The notes under the pieces: generated by a model
Seen by the model: only the letters and a program-made list of their open reading frames with translations
Told to the model about the DNA's origin: nothing
Database searches by the model: none
Shown here: piece after piece, positions 1 through 10,501 of the stretch
Layout of the letters: the number at the start of each line of letters is the position of its first letter
How positions within the stretch are numbered: position 1 is the stretch's first letter
Position numbers and translations under genes: made by a program
Assembly (NCBI GenBank): GCA_963575745.1
Contig: CAUYUJ010003914.1
Location: forward strand, 200,001-264,000
Direction: 5' to 3'
DNA length: 64,000 nucleotides
Source: Prorocentrum cordatum
Taxonomy: Eukaryota; Sar; Dinophyceae; Prorocentrales; Prorocentraceae

Positions 1-31
<31 letters not shown>

Positions 32-663
32 ATCCTCTTCCTCCGCCTCCTCCTCCTCCTTTTCCTCCTCCTCCGCCTCCTCATCCTCTTCCACATCCTC
101 ATCCTCGTCCTCCTCCTCCTTCGCCTCATCCTCCTTCTCGTCCTCCTTTTCCGTGCAATCATCATCAGCATCATCAGCATCAGCATCAGCATCAGTATCG
201 TCATCATCAGCAGCATCATCAGCATCCTACTCAGCAGCAGCAGCGGTATACGAATATTAATAACCAGCGTTATAATCATAAGCACCAGACGCATCATGAG
301 CATCATGCGCACCATCATCATCGTCATCGACATCAGCAGCATCACCACCAACGTAATCATTATCATCATCACCACCACCAGCATAAACAGCATCAGCGTC
401 AACATCATCATCACCAGCATCATCATCATCGTCACCATCGCTAACCTGATCATCACCATCATCAGCAGCATCATCATCGTCGTCATCATCAGCATCAGCA
501 TCATAATATACATCAGCATCAGCATCAACATCAGCATAATCAGAATCAACACCATCACCAGCACTTGCATCATCATCAGTACCGATAGCATCGTCGTCAT
601 CAGCATCATCATCAGCATCAACATCATCATGATCAGCATCAGCATCAGTATCAGTAGCAGTAG

Positions 664-701
<38 letters not shown>

Positions 702-702
702 G

Positions 703-740
<38 letters not shown>

Positions 741-1718
741 GCACCATCACCATCATCATCAATGTCATCATCATCATCATCATCACCACAACCATGAGCA
801 TCACCATCGTCGTCCTCCTCCTCGTCGGCCTCACATTTCTCTCCCTCCTCCTCTACCGTCTCCTGCTCCTCTTCCTCCTCCTCCTCATCCTTCTGCGTTG
901 TCGCCTCTTCCTCCTCCTCCTCCTCCTCGTCCTCCTCCTCCTCCTTATCGTCGGCCTCCTCCTCCGTCTCCTGCTCCTCCTCCGCCGCCTCTTCCTCCTC
1001 CTCGTCCTTATCATCGTCCTCCTTATCATCCTCCTCCTCCTCATCGTCATTCTCCTCCTTCACGGTCTACTCCTCCTCCTCGCAATCCTGCTGCTCCTCC
1101 TGCTCATCCTCGTTCTCCTCGTCCTCCTCCTCCTCCTCCTCCTCCTCCTCGTCCTCCTCCCCCCCGCCTCCTCCACCTCCTCCTCATCATCATCATCGCC
1201 ACCACTATCACCACCACCATCACCACCACTATCAGAATCATCAGCATCATCGTTCATCAACCGCATCATCATCATCATCAGCATCATCAGCATCAGCATT
1301 AACGGTACCATCATCGCCATCACCATCATCCTCAGAATCATCATCACCAGTATCAGAAGCATCAGCCGCATCATCGGCATGACCAGCATCATCGTCGTCA
1401 ACATAATCAGCAGAATCATCATCATCAGCAGCAGCATCATCAGCATCATCAGCATCATCATCATCACCATCATCAGCATCATCGTCGTCGTTGTCGTCGT
1501 CGCCCGCTGCATCATCAGCAGCAGCACCAGCAGAAGCACGAGCAGCAGCAGCATCATCATCGTCCTCATCCTCCTCGTTCGCCTCCTCCTCCTCCGCATC
1601 GTTCTCCTCCTCTGCCTCCTCCTCCTCCTCCCCCTCGCCCTCCTCCTCCTCCTCCTCGCCGCCCTGCTTCTCCTCCTCCTCCTCCTCCTCCTCCTCCTCC
1701 TGTTCCTGCCCCTCCTCC

Positions 1719-1749
<31 letters not shown>

Positions 1750-1932
1750 GTTCTCCCTCGCCCTCCTCCTCCTCCTCCTCCGCCTCCCCCTCCTCCGCGT
1801 TCTACTCCTCCTCCTTGTCCTCCTCATCCGTATCCTCCTCCTCCTCCTCCTCCTCCTCCTCCTCATCATCATCATCATCATCATCATCAGCATCATCATC
1901 AGCAGCATCAGCATCAGCATATCATCATCAGC

Positions 1933-1999
<67 letters not shown>

Positions 2000-2935
2000 G
2001 CATCATCATCATCATCATCATCATCATCGTCAGCATCAGCATCAACAGTTGTAACAGCATCACCATCGTCATCATCACAATCATCATCATCAGCATCATC
2101 AGCATCAGCAGCATCATCATCAGCATCATCATCATCAGCATCAGCATCCTCACCATCATCATCATCAACATCATCATCAACAACAGCATCGTCACCGTCA
2201 CCGTCATCAGCATCAGCAACACCGTCATCAGCATCATCAGCATCAGCAACATCATCATCATCATCATCATCAGCAGCAGCATCATCATCGTCATAAGCAT
2301 CATCAGCAGCAGCAGCAGCAGCGTCATCACCATCATCATGATCATCATCATAATCACCAAACTCATCATCAATCTCGTCATGGACATCATTAGCAGCATC
2401 AGCAGCAGCAGCGTCATCATCATCATCATCACCATCAGCATCAGCATCACTATCAACAGCATCATCAGCAGCAGCATCATCATCCTCATCGTACTCCTCC
2501 TCCTCCTCCTCTTCCTCCTCCTCCTCCTCATCATCATCCTCCTCCTTCTGCTCTTCCTCCTCCTCCTCCTCCTCCTCCTCTCCTGCCTCCTCCTCCTCCT
2601 CGTCCTCATCGTCCTCCTCCTCTTCCTCCCCCTCCTCCTCCTTCTCCTCCTCATTCTCCTCCTCTTTCTCCTCCTCCTCCTTGTCCTCCTGCTCCTGCTC
2701 CTTTCCTCGCCCTCCTCCTCCCCCCCTCCTCCTCCTCCTCCTCATCGTCCTCGTCCTCCTCATCCTCTTCCTCCTTCTCCTCTTTCACCTCCTTCTCCTC
2801 CTCCTCCTCCTCCTTCTCCTTCTCCTCCTCCTCCTCTTCCTCGCCCTCCTCCTCCTCTTTCTCCTCCTCCTCCTCCTCCTCCTCCTCTTCCTCATCCTCG
2901 TCCTCCCCCTCCTCCTCATCCTCCACGCACTCCTC
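1..2935. repeat. Compound (ATC)n / (TCC)n microsatellite, 2.9 kb
   Basis: The plus strand is almost wholly pyrimidine-rich triplets. ATC/AGC-type triplets dominate 1-830, 1195-1560 and 1865-2480. TCC-type triplets dominate 830-1190, 1560-1860 and 2490-2930. The array is interrupted by CAG, GTC and ACC triplets. Open frames across it on both strands encode only Ser/Ile/Leu or Asp/Glu/Met runs. These are products of the triplet period and I do not call them genes. The left edge continues beyond the window. Confidence 0.95.
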
Positions 2936-3143
2936 ACGGGCTTCCCGGCGAGGGACGGGGCCCGAGAACGCTGAGCGTCAGCGCGCAGGTGCTTCAGGAT
3001 GGACTCGAAGGCGTTGCCCCCGCGAGGCCTTGCGCAGGCGCGCGCGCGCGAGCCGCCACCGAACCAATCTCGACACACCCCCTCCGAAGCTGAGATCTGG
3101 ACGTTGCGATGGTTTCACACAATGCTTCTTCGGTGGGTTTCGG

Positions 3144-3386
3144 TCGGCGGCGAGCCCAGGGGGAAGTGAGAAAGGCCTGGCCTCCTCAGAAGGCTCGGAA
3201 GTCCCCTGGCCTTCGAGAAATTGTATGAAGTCCATCGGCCTTCGAGAAATTGTATGAGCCTTCTCGGAAGGCACAGACAACTTCTCAGAAGGCTGCAAAA
3301 CCGATCGAACTCACACACAACCGGGGGCCCCCCCCTTTGCGGGATCCCGATTCGCTTTCTCACTTGCCCCCCTCGCTCGCCGCCGA
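3144..3386. mobile_element. TIR element family A, full copy with TSD TTCGG
   Basis: The ends are TCGGCGGCGAGC and its complement GCTCGCCGCCGA. The inverted similarity continues inward through a GGGGG-AAGTGAGAAAG stretch. TTCGG at 3139-3143 is repeated at 3387-3391 as a flanking 5-bp duplication. The interior carries several short CCTTCGAGAAATTG / CTTCTCAGAAGG palindromes and no coding capacity. Related copies lie near 15.0, 16.2, 25.9 and 54.6 kb. It looks like a non-autonomous DNA transposon (MITE). Confidence 0.75.
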
Positions 3387-4349
3387 TTCGGGCCCCCAGA
3401 CCAACACAGATTGACCCGTCTCGATCAGCGCAGCAGATCGATGGCGTCTCGTGATTTCTCGCGACGCTGCCTCGGGTGATGCTCGCACGCCTTCAGTGGA
3501 CACGTGAAAATAAAAGACCTTGCTCTTATCAGAGGGCGCCAGCTCCCAGGGGAAGCATACATCGCCGTGACGAAAGTTTCTTTCAATTTGCCTTTTGGAA
3601 TGACGCGCTCGTGCGGAGTAGTTCGGATTAGTTTTACTAAAACTACTCCGCGCGCAATCGCATCCCGCTCGATAATTTGTATGGTTTGGCGAGGAGTTGT
3701 TTCCGATCCCGTTTTGGTGTAACAGAGTTCTTAACGCCTCCGGGATCGGATACTACTCCGCCGAATGACCCCAGCATCCATGTCACGTTAGCAATCTTGA
3801 GAGGGATGGGAGAGATCTTCATCATAGCAAATGGAAGAAACTTCCATGGGATGGGAGAGATCTTGTCACGGCTGTGTAGCCCCCTCCCCTTCCATGGATC
3901 AATACTACGGGGAGCGCTGGACTTGGCCTGGATCAGCACGAGGAGGGGCCGAGGGGGCAAGACCCTGCTCCGAGCGGAGCACCCCCGCCCGTCCTGGCCG
4001 GGCCCATCCTGGGCCCGCGATCCGTGCATGCGCCCTGGAGGCCATGGCGACGACAGCATTAAAAAACCATCGGCGCTGGACAAACCTCCCTTTCGTAGAC
4101 CTCCCCTCAGTGACAACGGCCTGGGACCGAAACCGACGGACCCGGACCCGCAAACATGACGGCCGCGACGGCCTCTCGCGAACCGAAGACGGCCCATGCC
4201 TCAATCGACGTGTCCGGGTAGACGGTCTGTCCACCCCCGGAACAACCAGTCCTGGGCCCACAAGACTGGCCGGGCAGGAGCGGTGGCAGGGGTCCGGGTC
4301 GACGGCCTCAAGTGTGGGAAAGTCCGTGGAACCGATCCCTCGAGACGTC
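3387..4349. other. Unassigned spacer with small repeats
   Basis: No gene is recognised. An 11-bp inverted repeat GCGGAGTAGTT / AACTACTCCGC lies at about 3618-3652, and ACTACTCCGC recurs near 3750. A GGGATGGGAGAGATCTT direct repeat occurs twice, near 3804 and 3850. Segment 4156-4225 resembles 30943-31015; both read GACGGCCGCG, then AATCGACGTGTC (dispersed repeat L). Confidence 0.4.
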
Positions 4350-4494
4350 GGTCGGGCATGTCCTCCTGCAGGCGGATTTTGGGAGACAAGTTCAACAAAA
4401 CATTCAACAAATAGTCAAAAATAATGGACAAATCGTGCCCAGGCTATCTTTTGACTATGTTTGAGCTTTCCTCCTGTAGAGGGACGTGCCCGAC
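4350..4494. mobile_element. TIR element family B, copy 1
   Basis: The left end reads GGTCGGGCATGTCCTCCTGC. The right end, read on the other strand, is AGTCGGGCACGTCCCTCTAC. The two match over about 28 bp. The core is A-rich and non-coding. The same ends flank the better preserved copy at 11355-11515. No clear target duplication is visible here. Confidence 0.65.
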
Positions 4495-5270
4495 TGAACC
4501 CTAGACTTCAGTGTGTCCGAGGACTTCTGCGGGTCCCAGGGGCAGTCGATGGGTGACACGGTTGCGAGGGGCGCCCTCAGGCAGACGGGCTTCCGACTGT
4601 GCGAGAGGGCAGGGTGGAATTGGCCGAGCTTCCCGTCCATGGATTGCTGCCCAGGGGAAGGCTTCTGATCTGCGAGAGGTGCACCCGACAGGCCAACTCG
4701 AGATGCAGCGGCCTCTGCAAGCTGCGCTGTAAAGGGACAGATCCGCGGACGAGTGCTGGCAAGTTAGCACAAAAGGCTGTGGCGAGGGCGGGATCGAACC
4801 TATCTCCAGACGCGAATCCAGACTCCACGCAGCTCGGCACGCCTGCACAGCGCCCAGCAGAGCCCTCCGGAAGGCTGCGATCCGAGGCCGATAATTCTAA
4901 ACTCCCGAAAATTGTCGTGCATGGAGTTGGGAGAAGGGCGTGGCGAGACCCGACAAAGAATCTGGACTTCACGCCAGTGGGGACTCATCACTTGCACGCC
5001 CCTTGGACCCAGCGCCGTTCGAAGTGGCGGCGAAGGGGGAGGAGGAGGGGGGCCAATGCCACGCAAGCAGATCTGCCAGACTCCCGAATAAAAAACGTTC
5101 TCTCGCACTCTATGCCTGAGGGCTAGCCCCGCAGGTGACGGTGATGCCACCACTGCAACCCAGCACGCCGCCGCAAGATTGGGCCATCCCCCGGGCCTTC
5201 TCGGCCGCACCCGACACCGTGGGGGGCCAGAGCTCGCCAGGAGTGGGCGGGAAGAGGCCGGAGGCCTGGC
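4495..5270. other. Unassigned sequence
   Basis: No gene, repeat array or RNA is recognised in this stretch. Open frames on both strands are short or run on into the GC-rich minisatellite to the right. Confidence 0.35.
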
Positions 5271-5276
5271 CTCGCA

Positions 5277-5398
5277 TTGGACGCGACCTCGACCCTCGAC
5301 CCTCGATCGACTCTCGACCCTCGATCGACCCCCGACCCTCGACCCTCGATCGTCGACCCTCGAGAGACCTCGACCCTCGACCCTGGAGCGACCTCGAC
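5277..5398. repeat. (CGACCCTCGAC)n minisatellite, left block
   Basis: Degenerate tandem copies of CGACCCTCGA, with variants CGATCGACCC and CGACCTCGAC. The array resumes at 5571 after an inserted family C element. Confidence 0.9.
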
Positions 5399-5570
5399 TG
5401 GGGAAACCAAAAGGTACCGATGCCGCTGCTCTCCAGACCTCTCCTGGGGTGCGTTCTGACCAGGATTTCGAGGCGAATCCAGCGGTGGCGACGAGGACCT
5501 CCCAGGAGGCCCAAACGGGGGAAGACGAGGGAAGGGTACAGAGGTACGGGCACCTCTTTGCCGTCTCCGA
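5399..5570. mobile_element. TIR element family C inserted in a minisatellite
   Basis: This copy starts TGGGGAAACCAAAAGGTACC and its other end, on the opposite strand, reads TCGGAGACGGCAAAGAGGTG. TCGAC flanks both sides (5394-5398 and 5571-5575), although TCGAC is also a unit of the surrounding minisatellite. The core contains ACCAGGATTTCGAGGCGAAT, the diagnostic sequence of the family. Other copies are near 7.2, 13.7, 14.1, 43.9 and 62.8 kb. No open frame matches any known protein. Confidence 0.7.
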
Positions 5571-5705
5571 TCGACCCCCGATCGACCCTCGACCCTCGAA
5601 CCCTCGACCCCCGAGCGACCTCGACCCTCGAACCCTCGAGCGACCTCGACCCTCGACCCTGGAGCGACCTCGACCCTCGATCGGCCCTCGACCCTCGGCC
5701 CTCGC
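5571..5705. repeat. (CGACCCTCGAC)n minisatellite, right block
   Basis: Continuation of the array at 5277-5398 on the far side of the inserted family C copy. It runs into a GC-rich tract at 5706-5860. Confidence 0.85.
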
Positions 5706-5868
5706 GCAGCGCCCGCCGCGTGGGGCCGAGGGCGCGCGGCGGCGGGCGGCCCGGGGGGCGCCCTGCCGCAGGCGCCCCCCCCCCGCGCCTCCGCGGGGCT
5801 CCGCGGGGGGGGGGGCCGCGCGCTCCGCAGAGCCCACGGCGAGGGCCCTGCGCGAGGGCCGAGCCTTC

Positions 5869-6010
5869 GGTCGGGCACGTCCTCCTGCAGACGGGTTCGG
5901 GGAGCAAGAGAAAACATGCTTTTTTGCTTCAACAGAAAAAACCAAAAAAAAATCCCAAGAGAAAACATGCTGTCTTCCAGAGGAAAAAAAACAAAACAAA
6001 CAAGTAGTCA
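5869..6010. mobile_element. Family B half copy plus A-rich tract
   Basis: GGTCGGGCACGTCCTCCTGC at about 5871 is one end of family B. It is followed by A-rich DNA carrying two GAGAAAACATGCT repeats (5909 and 5960). The matching opposite end is absent, so this is a truncated copy. Confidence 0.5.
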
Positions 6011-6149
6011 AAAAGGCACGACACGGCGTCCCCAAACTCTGCCCGAGCCCTCCCTGAGCACAGCGACCTCCCCGCCGAGCCCGCCGAGCACGCCGAAGGC
6101 CCCGCCGCGCGCCGCCAGACTTTTGTGGAGGCCCCCGGCCTGAACTGCC

Positions 6150-6500
6150 TGCCGCAGAGCGGGCACGCCGCCGCGGCGGCGCAGGCCGGCGGGGCGCCCG
6201 GCTCGGCCCCGCCGTCCTCGCCGACGGCGGACGGCGGCGGCGACGCCGACGGCGTAAAAGCGGCGGCGGCCTCGTCCGCGGCGGCGGCGGCGGCCGGCGA
6301 CCGCCCGCGGCGGCCGCCCCGCGGCGGCGACCACCGCGGCGGCGATTGCCCGCGGCGGCGGCATCGGCGGCGGCAACCGCCCGCCGCCCGCGGCCGGCGC
6401 GCCGGCGGCGGCGACGGCGGCCACGCCGCCACGGCAGGGGCGCCACGGCCGCGGCGCCACGGCCGCGGCGGCGGCGGCGGCGAGTGCAGCTGTGGGCGGC
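6150..6500. repeat. GC-rich (GGC)n low-complexity tract
   Basis: Dense CGGCGG triplets with interruptions. Frames through it give Ala/Gly/Arg-rich products of the repeat. Confidence 0.8.
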
Positions 6501-6654
6501 GGGGGCGGAGGCGAGGGGCGACGCGGGAGGGGTCGAAGGGGGAATCGGCCACAGAATCGATCTACCCCTGGAAGTAGTTGGTCCGTCGAATATGAAAAAA
6601 TGCTTAGCCTGGTCCGTAGATATAATACGCAGCATTCGATGCATGCTTCGCAGG

Positions 6655-6815
6655 CCCGGAGGACAAGTAAATCCTGGGGCAACTCCACACGTAGTCGATG
6701 CCCTACTCGAGAGAGGTAGTGCGTGAGGGGGATCGAGGATACAGGATCTGGGGTGAATCAATTCTGCAGTCGATGCCCTGCTCGACAGGGGTGGCACGGG
6801 AGGAGGACTGGGGAG
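6655..6815. repeat. Tandem duplication around GTCGATGCCC
   Basis: GTAGTCGATGCCCTACTCGA (near 6690) is repeated as GCAGTCGATGCCCTGCTCGA (near 6766), with similar flanks, at a period of about 76-80 bp. Confidence 0.6.
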
Positions 6816-6825
6816 ATGTAGAAGG

Positions 6826-6895
6826 TCGAGGAGGAGGAGGAGGAGGAGGAGGAGGAGGAGGAGGAGGAGGAGGAGGAGGAGGAGGAGGAGGAGGG
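6826..6895. repeat. (GGA)n array bracketed by an exact 21-bp direct repeat
   Basis: A near-perfect GGA array. GGACTGGGGAGATGTAGAAG plus G occurs on both sides, at 6805-6825 and 6896-6916. This suggests the array grew inside a short duplication. Confidence 0.9.
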
Positions 6896-7041
6896 GGACT
6901 GGGGAGATGTAGAAGGCCGATGCTTCTGCCCGGCTTGGGGGCCTCCTCGGGCGTCCTCGGGGCGCTGCGGTCGACGCAGCCGGGCTCGGAATGCTCTGAC
7001 TGGGGACGCAGACCAGGGAAAGGCCTCGTGGCCGATCTCGG

Positions 7042-7180
7042 TCGAGGATCCAGGGGCGAGGTTCGATGCTTGGGGGCCACTTCCAAACAGTTTTCGGGGG
7101 GGGGGGGGCGCTCGAGGATCCAGGGTCGAGGTTCGAGTCTGGGGGCCCTTTCTGAGCAGTTTTCGGGGGAGGTGGGGGGA
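7042..7180. repeat. 70-bp tandem duplication
   Basis: TCGAGGATCCAGGG begins at 7042 and again at 7112. Both units continue GCGAGGTTCGA / TCGAGGTTCGA, then TGGGGGCC, then CAGTTTTCGGGGG. Confidence 0.8.
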
Positions 7181-7184
7181 GCTC

Positions 7185-7262
7185 CAGGAGGTCGCCACGT
7201 CTGGGTTCCCTTCGAGATTCTGGTCAGACCGCGCCTCAAGACAGGCCGGGAGGTCGATTCGA
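7185..7262 (-). mobile_element. Family C fragment, reverse orientation
   Basis: Read on the minus strand it contains TCTGACCAGAATCTCGAAGG followed by CAGACGTGGCGACCTCC, matching the family C core. Neither terminal repeat is recognisable. Confidence 0.45.
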
Positions 7263-7544
7263 GGCCAGGAGCCCCGAGGTCTTCGCCAGGGGCCGTCTCG
7301 AGGTCCCCAGAAGTAGGTGCAGAGAGCTGGCCCTGGAAAGGGAACAGGAGGGGCGAAGTCCGGAGTCTGGGGAACGAAGAGGCCGGGATGGAGAGTAGAA
7401 GTGTTCGAGATGCTTCTTCGGCGAATGTGAGGGTTCTGAGGGTTCTGCATGCTTGTTCGATGGCCCCCGTGTGGGAACTGTTGGATCTGGACTCGGTGAT
7501 TCATGGAATCTAGCATGATGGCCTTCCGTATAGCGAGCCGCATG

Positions 7545-7715
7545 GACTCCTCTGATGATGGTCTCACGTATGGTCTGCCGCATGGCTTCCCATATGGGTT
7601 CCTGATTGGTCTCCCGTATGGTCTCCCGTGTGATCTCTCGTCTGGTCTTCCATCTCGTCTCCTGTAAGGTCTTCCATATGTTTTCCATTCTGGTCTCCCC
7701 GATGGTCTCCCACAG
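7545..7715. repeat. Degenerate (GGTCTCCCGTAT)n minisatellite
   Basis: Loose tandem copies of a 10-15 bp unit such as GGTCTCCCGTATGGTCTCCC. Its minus-strand translation, with alternating TGDHT-like units, is a by-product of the repeat. Confidence 0.75.
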
Positions 7716-8287
7716 GCACTCTCCAAAGTGCTCCCTGCGTGACTCCTTCCTCTCCGTCCACCGATCTCGTACTCAACGTAGGGCCCTTTCATCCAAAAAA
7801 CTGCTTGGGGTCTTCTGCCGTCAGGGGTGTAATGAACGAATTGGGGGGGATCCACGCTGGTTAACATACATATGCACACGTACATGCATATGCTTAAGGA
7901 TATAGATGCATATGTATATATTGTGTATGCACGTACATATAAATATGCACGTGTGATCCACAAACACTTCTTGCACATAGGGTTTCTGGTTTATCTCAGG
8001 ACCTGGTCCTGATATGTCTGGCGGCTATGTTGCCATCGCCGCCCCGGCGCCGCCCCGTCGCCAAATTCTCCCTTTCAAAATAAATAACCGACTCTACCCC
8101 CCCCCGGCGTTATCCGCCCCCCCTTCGGGTATGTAAGTCAAATATGATTCTGACCGCATGTCCATCCGAGATATGAATTTACACTATCCCAGAGGGGCTG
8201 GTATCGCTCCCCCTGAGGTTCCCGTGTAAACAACAATACGCGGGGACATTTTTGGTTCTAACATGAGACTTGTTCACAAATCCCTCC
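7716..8287. other. Unassigned sequence with TATG-rich patch
   Basis: Short ATGCATATG / ACGTACAT motifs cluster at 7865-7960. Nothing else is recognised. Confidence 0.4.
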
Positions 8288-8752
8288 TGCAAAAAATGGA
8301 ACGAAGTGCACACGCGCGCGTCGTCGCGCGACCATGCCGAAATCTTTCAAAAACCTTCGGTGTCGGGAGGATTTCGCAATCGAGTTTCCAAAAGACATAC
8401 AAAAACACAGGGTTCCGCAACACGGATTTGCTAAAAAAGCTTACGCGCGAGCTCTTGCGAAATCTTAAGAAAACCATTTTTTCAAAAGTTTCACAAAAAT
8501 GCTACCAAACGGGCTTCGCGCGCGCATGTCGAAATCTGTCGAACGCCCTTGCGCGTGTGCCGTCGCGAGAATCCTCTACAACAAATGGGACGAAGTGCAG
8601 ACGCGCGCTTCGTCGCGCGCGTATGCCGAAATCCTTCAAAACCCTTCGGTTTCGGAAGGATTTCAAAATAGTGTTCAAAAAACCTACAACAACAAAAGGT
8701 TTCGCAACACGGATGTTCAACAAAAACGTGCGCGAGCGCTCTTGCGTCGTCG
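8288..8752. repeat. Direct repeat, about 175 bp, period 289 bp
   Basis: The segment from ACGAAGTGCACACGCGCG (about 8301) to GAGCTCTTGCG recurs from ACGAAGTGCAGACGCGCG (about 8590) to GAGCGCTCTTGCG. Shared landmarks in order are ATGCCGAAATC, TTTCAAAA/CTTCAAAA, ACCTTCGGT, GGATTTC and CGCAACACGGAT. A third, shorter match (ATGTCGAAATCTGTCGAACG) lies between them. The second copy runs straight into the (CGT)n array. Confidence 0.75.
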
Positions 8753-9400
8753 TCGTCGGCGTCGTCGCCGTCCTCCCTTCTCCCGCGTCGTCGTCGTCGC
8801 CTACGTCGTCCTCTGTCTTTCCTCGTGTTCGTCGTCGTCGTCCTCTTTGGCGTCGTGGTCGTTTCCGTCGTCGTTGTCGCCGTGGTCGTCCTTCCTCCTC
8901 CTCCCTCGTCGTCGTCGTCCGTCGTCGGCGTCTCGTCGTCGTCCCTCCTATTTCGTCGCCATCGTCGTCGTCGTCGTCATCGTCGTCGTCTTCGTCGGCG
9001 TCGTCTTCCCTCCTCCCTCGTCGTTGGCGTCGTCGGCGTCGCCGCCCTTCCTCCTGCTTCGTCGTTCACGTCGTCGTCGTCCTCCCTCCTCCCTCGTCGT
9101 TGTCGTCGTTGTCGTCGTTGTCGCCGTCGTCGTCCTCCCTCCTCCCTCGTCGTCTTCTGCGTTGGCGACGTCGTCGTCGTCTTCGTCGTCGTCGGCGTCG
9201 GCGTCGTCGTCTTCGTCGTTGTCGACGTCGGCGTCGTCGTCGTCGTCGCCGCCGTCGTCGTCGTCGTCGTTGACGTCGTCGTCGTCTGTGTCGTCGTTGT
9301 CGTCGTCGTCGGCGTCGTCATCGTCGTCGTCGTTGTCATCGTCGTCGTCGTCGTCGTCGTCGGCGCGGCGGCGGCGGCGGCGGCGTCGGCGTCGACGTCG

Positions 9401-9457
<57 letters not shown>

Positions 9458-9580
9458 TCATCGTCGTCGTCGTTGTCGGCGTCGTCGAAATCGTAGGAGA
9501 CATCGTCGGTGTCGTCGTAGTCGTTGTCGGCGGCGTCGTCGTCGTTGTCGCTGTCGTCGTCGGCGTCGCTGTCGTTGCCA
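8745..9580. repeat. (CGT)n array, about 830 bp
   Basis: Plus-strand GTC/CGT triplets with TCC interruptions (8770-9170) and nearly pure from 9170 to 9480. Frames give Arg, Val or Ser runs on plus and Asp/Thr runs on minus. Confidence 0.95.
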
Positions 9581-9782
9581 AGTGCCATTTGGTACCCACC
9601 GCCACGGTCTTAAAAGATTTTGCAAACCAAGTTGCGGGTGGGTGGGTGGGATGTTTGCGCGAGCAGTGGAGTGGACAACTCACTGCGAACAAAAATTAGT
9701 TTGCACTACATAGATTGCACCACGCCTATTTCTAGAAACACGCTGTTTGGGGTCCAGGCTGGCTAACAGCATAACTACTCAT

Positions 9783-9954
9783 TTGGCGGCGCGCACAAGG
9801 GGGAAGGGGGAGGAGGGAGGGCTTCTTAGAAGGAGGCTGCGTCTTAGAAGGCGCTGGCCCTGCATCTATAGAGAAGGCCCGCACCTTCTAAGAAGCAGGG
9901 GTGCTTCAAGGAAGCCTTCTCCCCTCCCCCTACACCCCCTCTGCGTGTGGCAGA
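9783..9954. mobile_element. TIR element family D, copy 1
   Basis: The left end is TTGGCGGCGCGCACAAGGGG. The right end on the opposite strand is TCTGCCACACGCAGAGGGGG. Flanks CTCAT (9778-9782) and TTCAT (9955-9959) differ at one base, as expected for an old 5-bp duplication. The inside carries TTCTTAGAAGG and CTTCTAAGAAG palindromes. Length is 172 bp, against 173 bp for the copy at 44271. Confidence 0.65.
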
Positions 9955-10327
9955 TTCATATCTACATTCTAGGCGTGACACAACAACGATTGGGAAAACA
10001 ACGCAAAAACAATAAAATCTCCTGGCGGGGAGTAACTTCCACTCCTGTCGCGCCCTGCTGGCCTTCCAGTGGCCTCACACCGGCAGCGCCCTCCTTGACT
10101 TCATGGCTCCCAGCAGGCCAACCTCCCCCAGCGACGCCGCTTGCCTCCTCCAGGACGGAGGGTGCCGGCCAGCCCCGAGCTCCGACCGCGCAAGCTGAAG
10201 CGCAGCACCGCCGATGAATCACGGCCAGATCCCCAGAGAGACCCAAGACGAAGCCAGGACAAGGATAAGATCGGGGGGACTCCCTGAGAGCTGGCGGCTC
10301 TGGAAGATGTATCGGGCGCCGCAGCCT
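9955..10327. other. Unassigned spacer
   Basis: No gene is recognised. CACGGCCAGATCCCCAGAG near 10223 resembles CACGGCCAGAACCCCAGCG near 10690. Confidence 0.35.
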
Positions 10328-10332
10328 TCTCA

Positions 10333-10496
10333 TCGGGTGTTGCTAGAAGTGCCCCTGGCCCAAGGTGCAACCAGCTTTTCGCTTCATTTTGGACGCCCTC
10401 TGGGTCTCGTGAGGGGTGCTCTGGAGGCCGTGGGGGCCTCGTTGGAAATCCTGGGGGCACCTTGGGTGGGCCAGTAGAACTTCTAGCAACACCCGA
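10333..10496. mobile_element. TIR element family E, full copy with TSD TCTCA
   Basis: Both ends read TCGGGTGTTGCTAGAAGT inward. The left continues GCCCCTGGCCCAAGGTGC and the right has CTGGCCCACCCAAGGTGC. TCTCA at 10328-10332 is repeated at 10497-10501. Length is 164 bp. The related copy at 24994 has a different 5-bp duplication, so both are independent insertions. Confidence 0.85.
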
Positions 10497-10501
10497 TCTC
10501 A

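Noticed and set aside
257-2763. Long open frames of 250-670 codons on both strands (Asp/Glu, Ser/Ile, Leu or Met runs)
   Set aside because: They exist only because a triplet microsatellite has no stop codon in several frames. Composition is exactly that of the repeat.
4789-4800. GGGATCGAACC, resembling a minus-strand tRNA T-loop / Pol III B box
   Set aside because: The flanks do not form a 5-bp T-stem and no acceptor, D or anticodon arm can be drawn.
7122-7140. GGTTCGAGTCT, another B-box-like word
   Set aside because: It is part of a 70-bp tandem duplication and has no tRNA fold; the sister unit reads GGTTCGATGCT.
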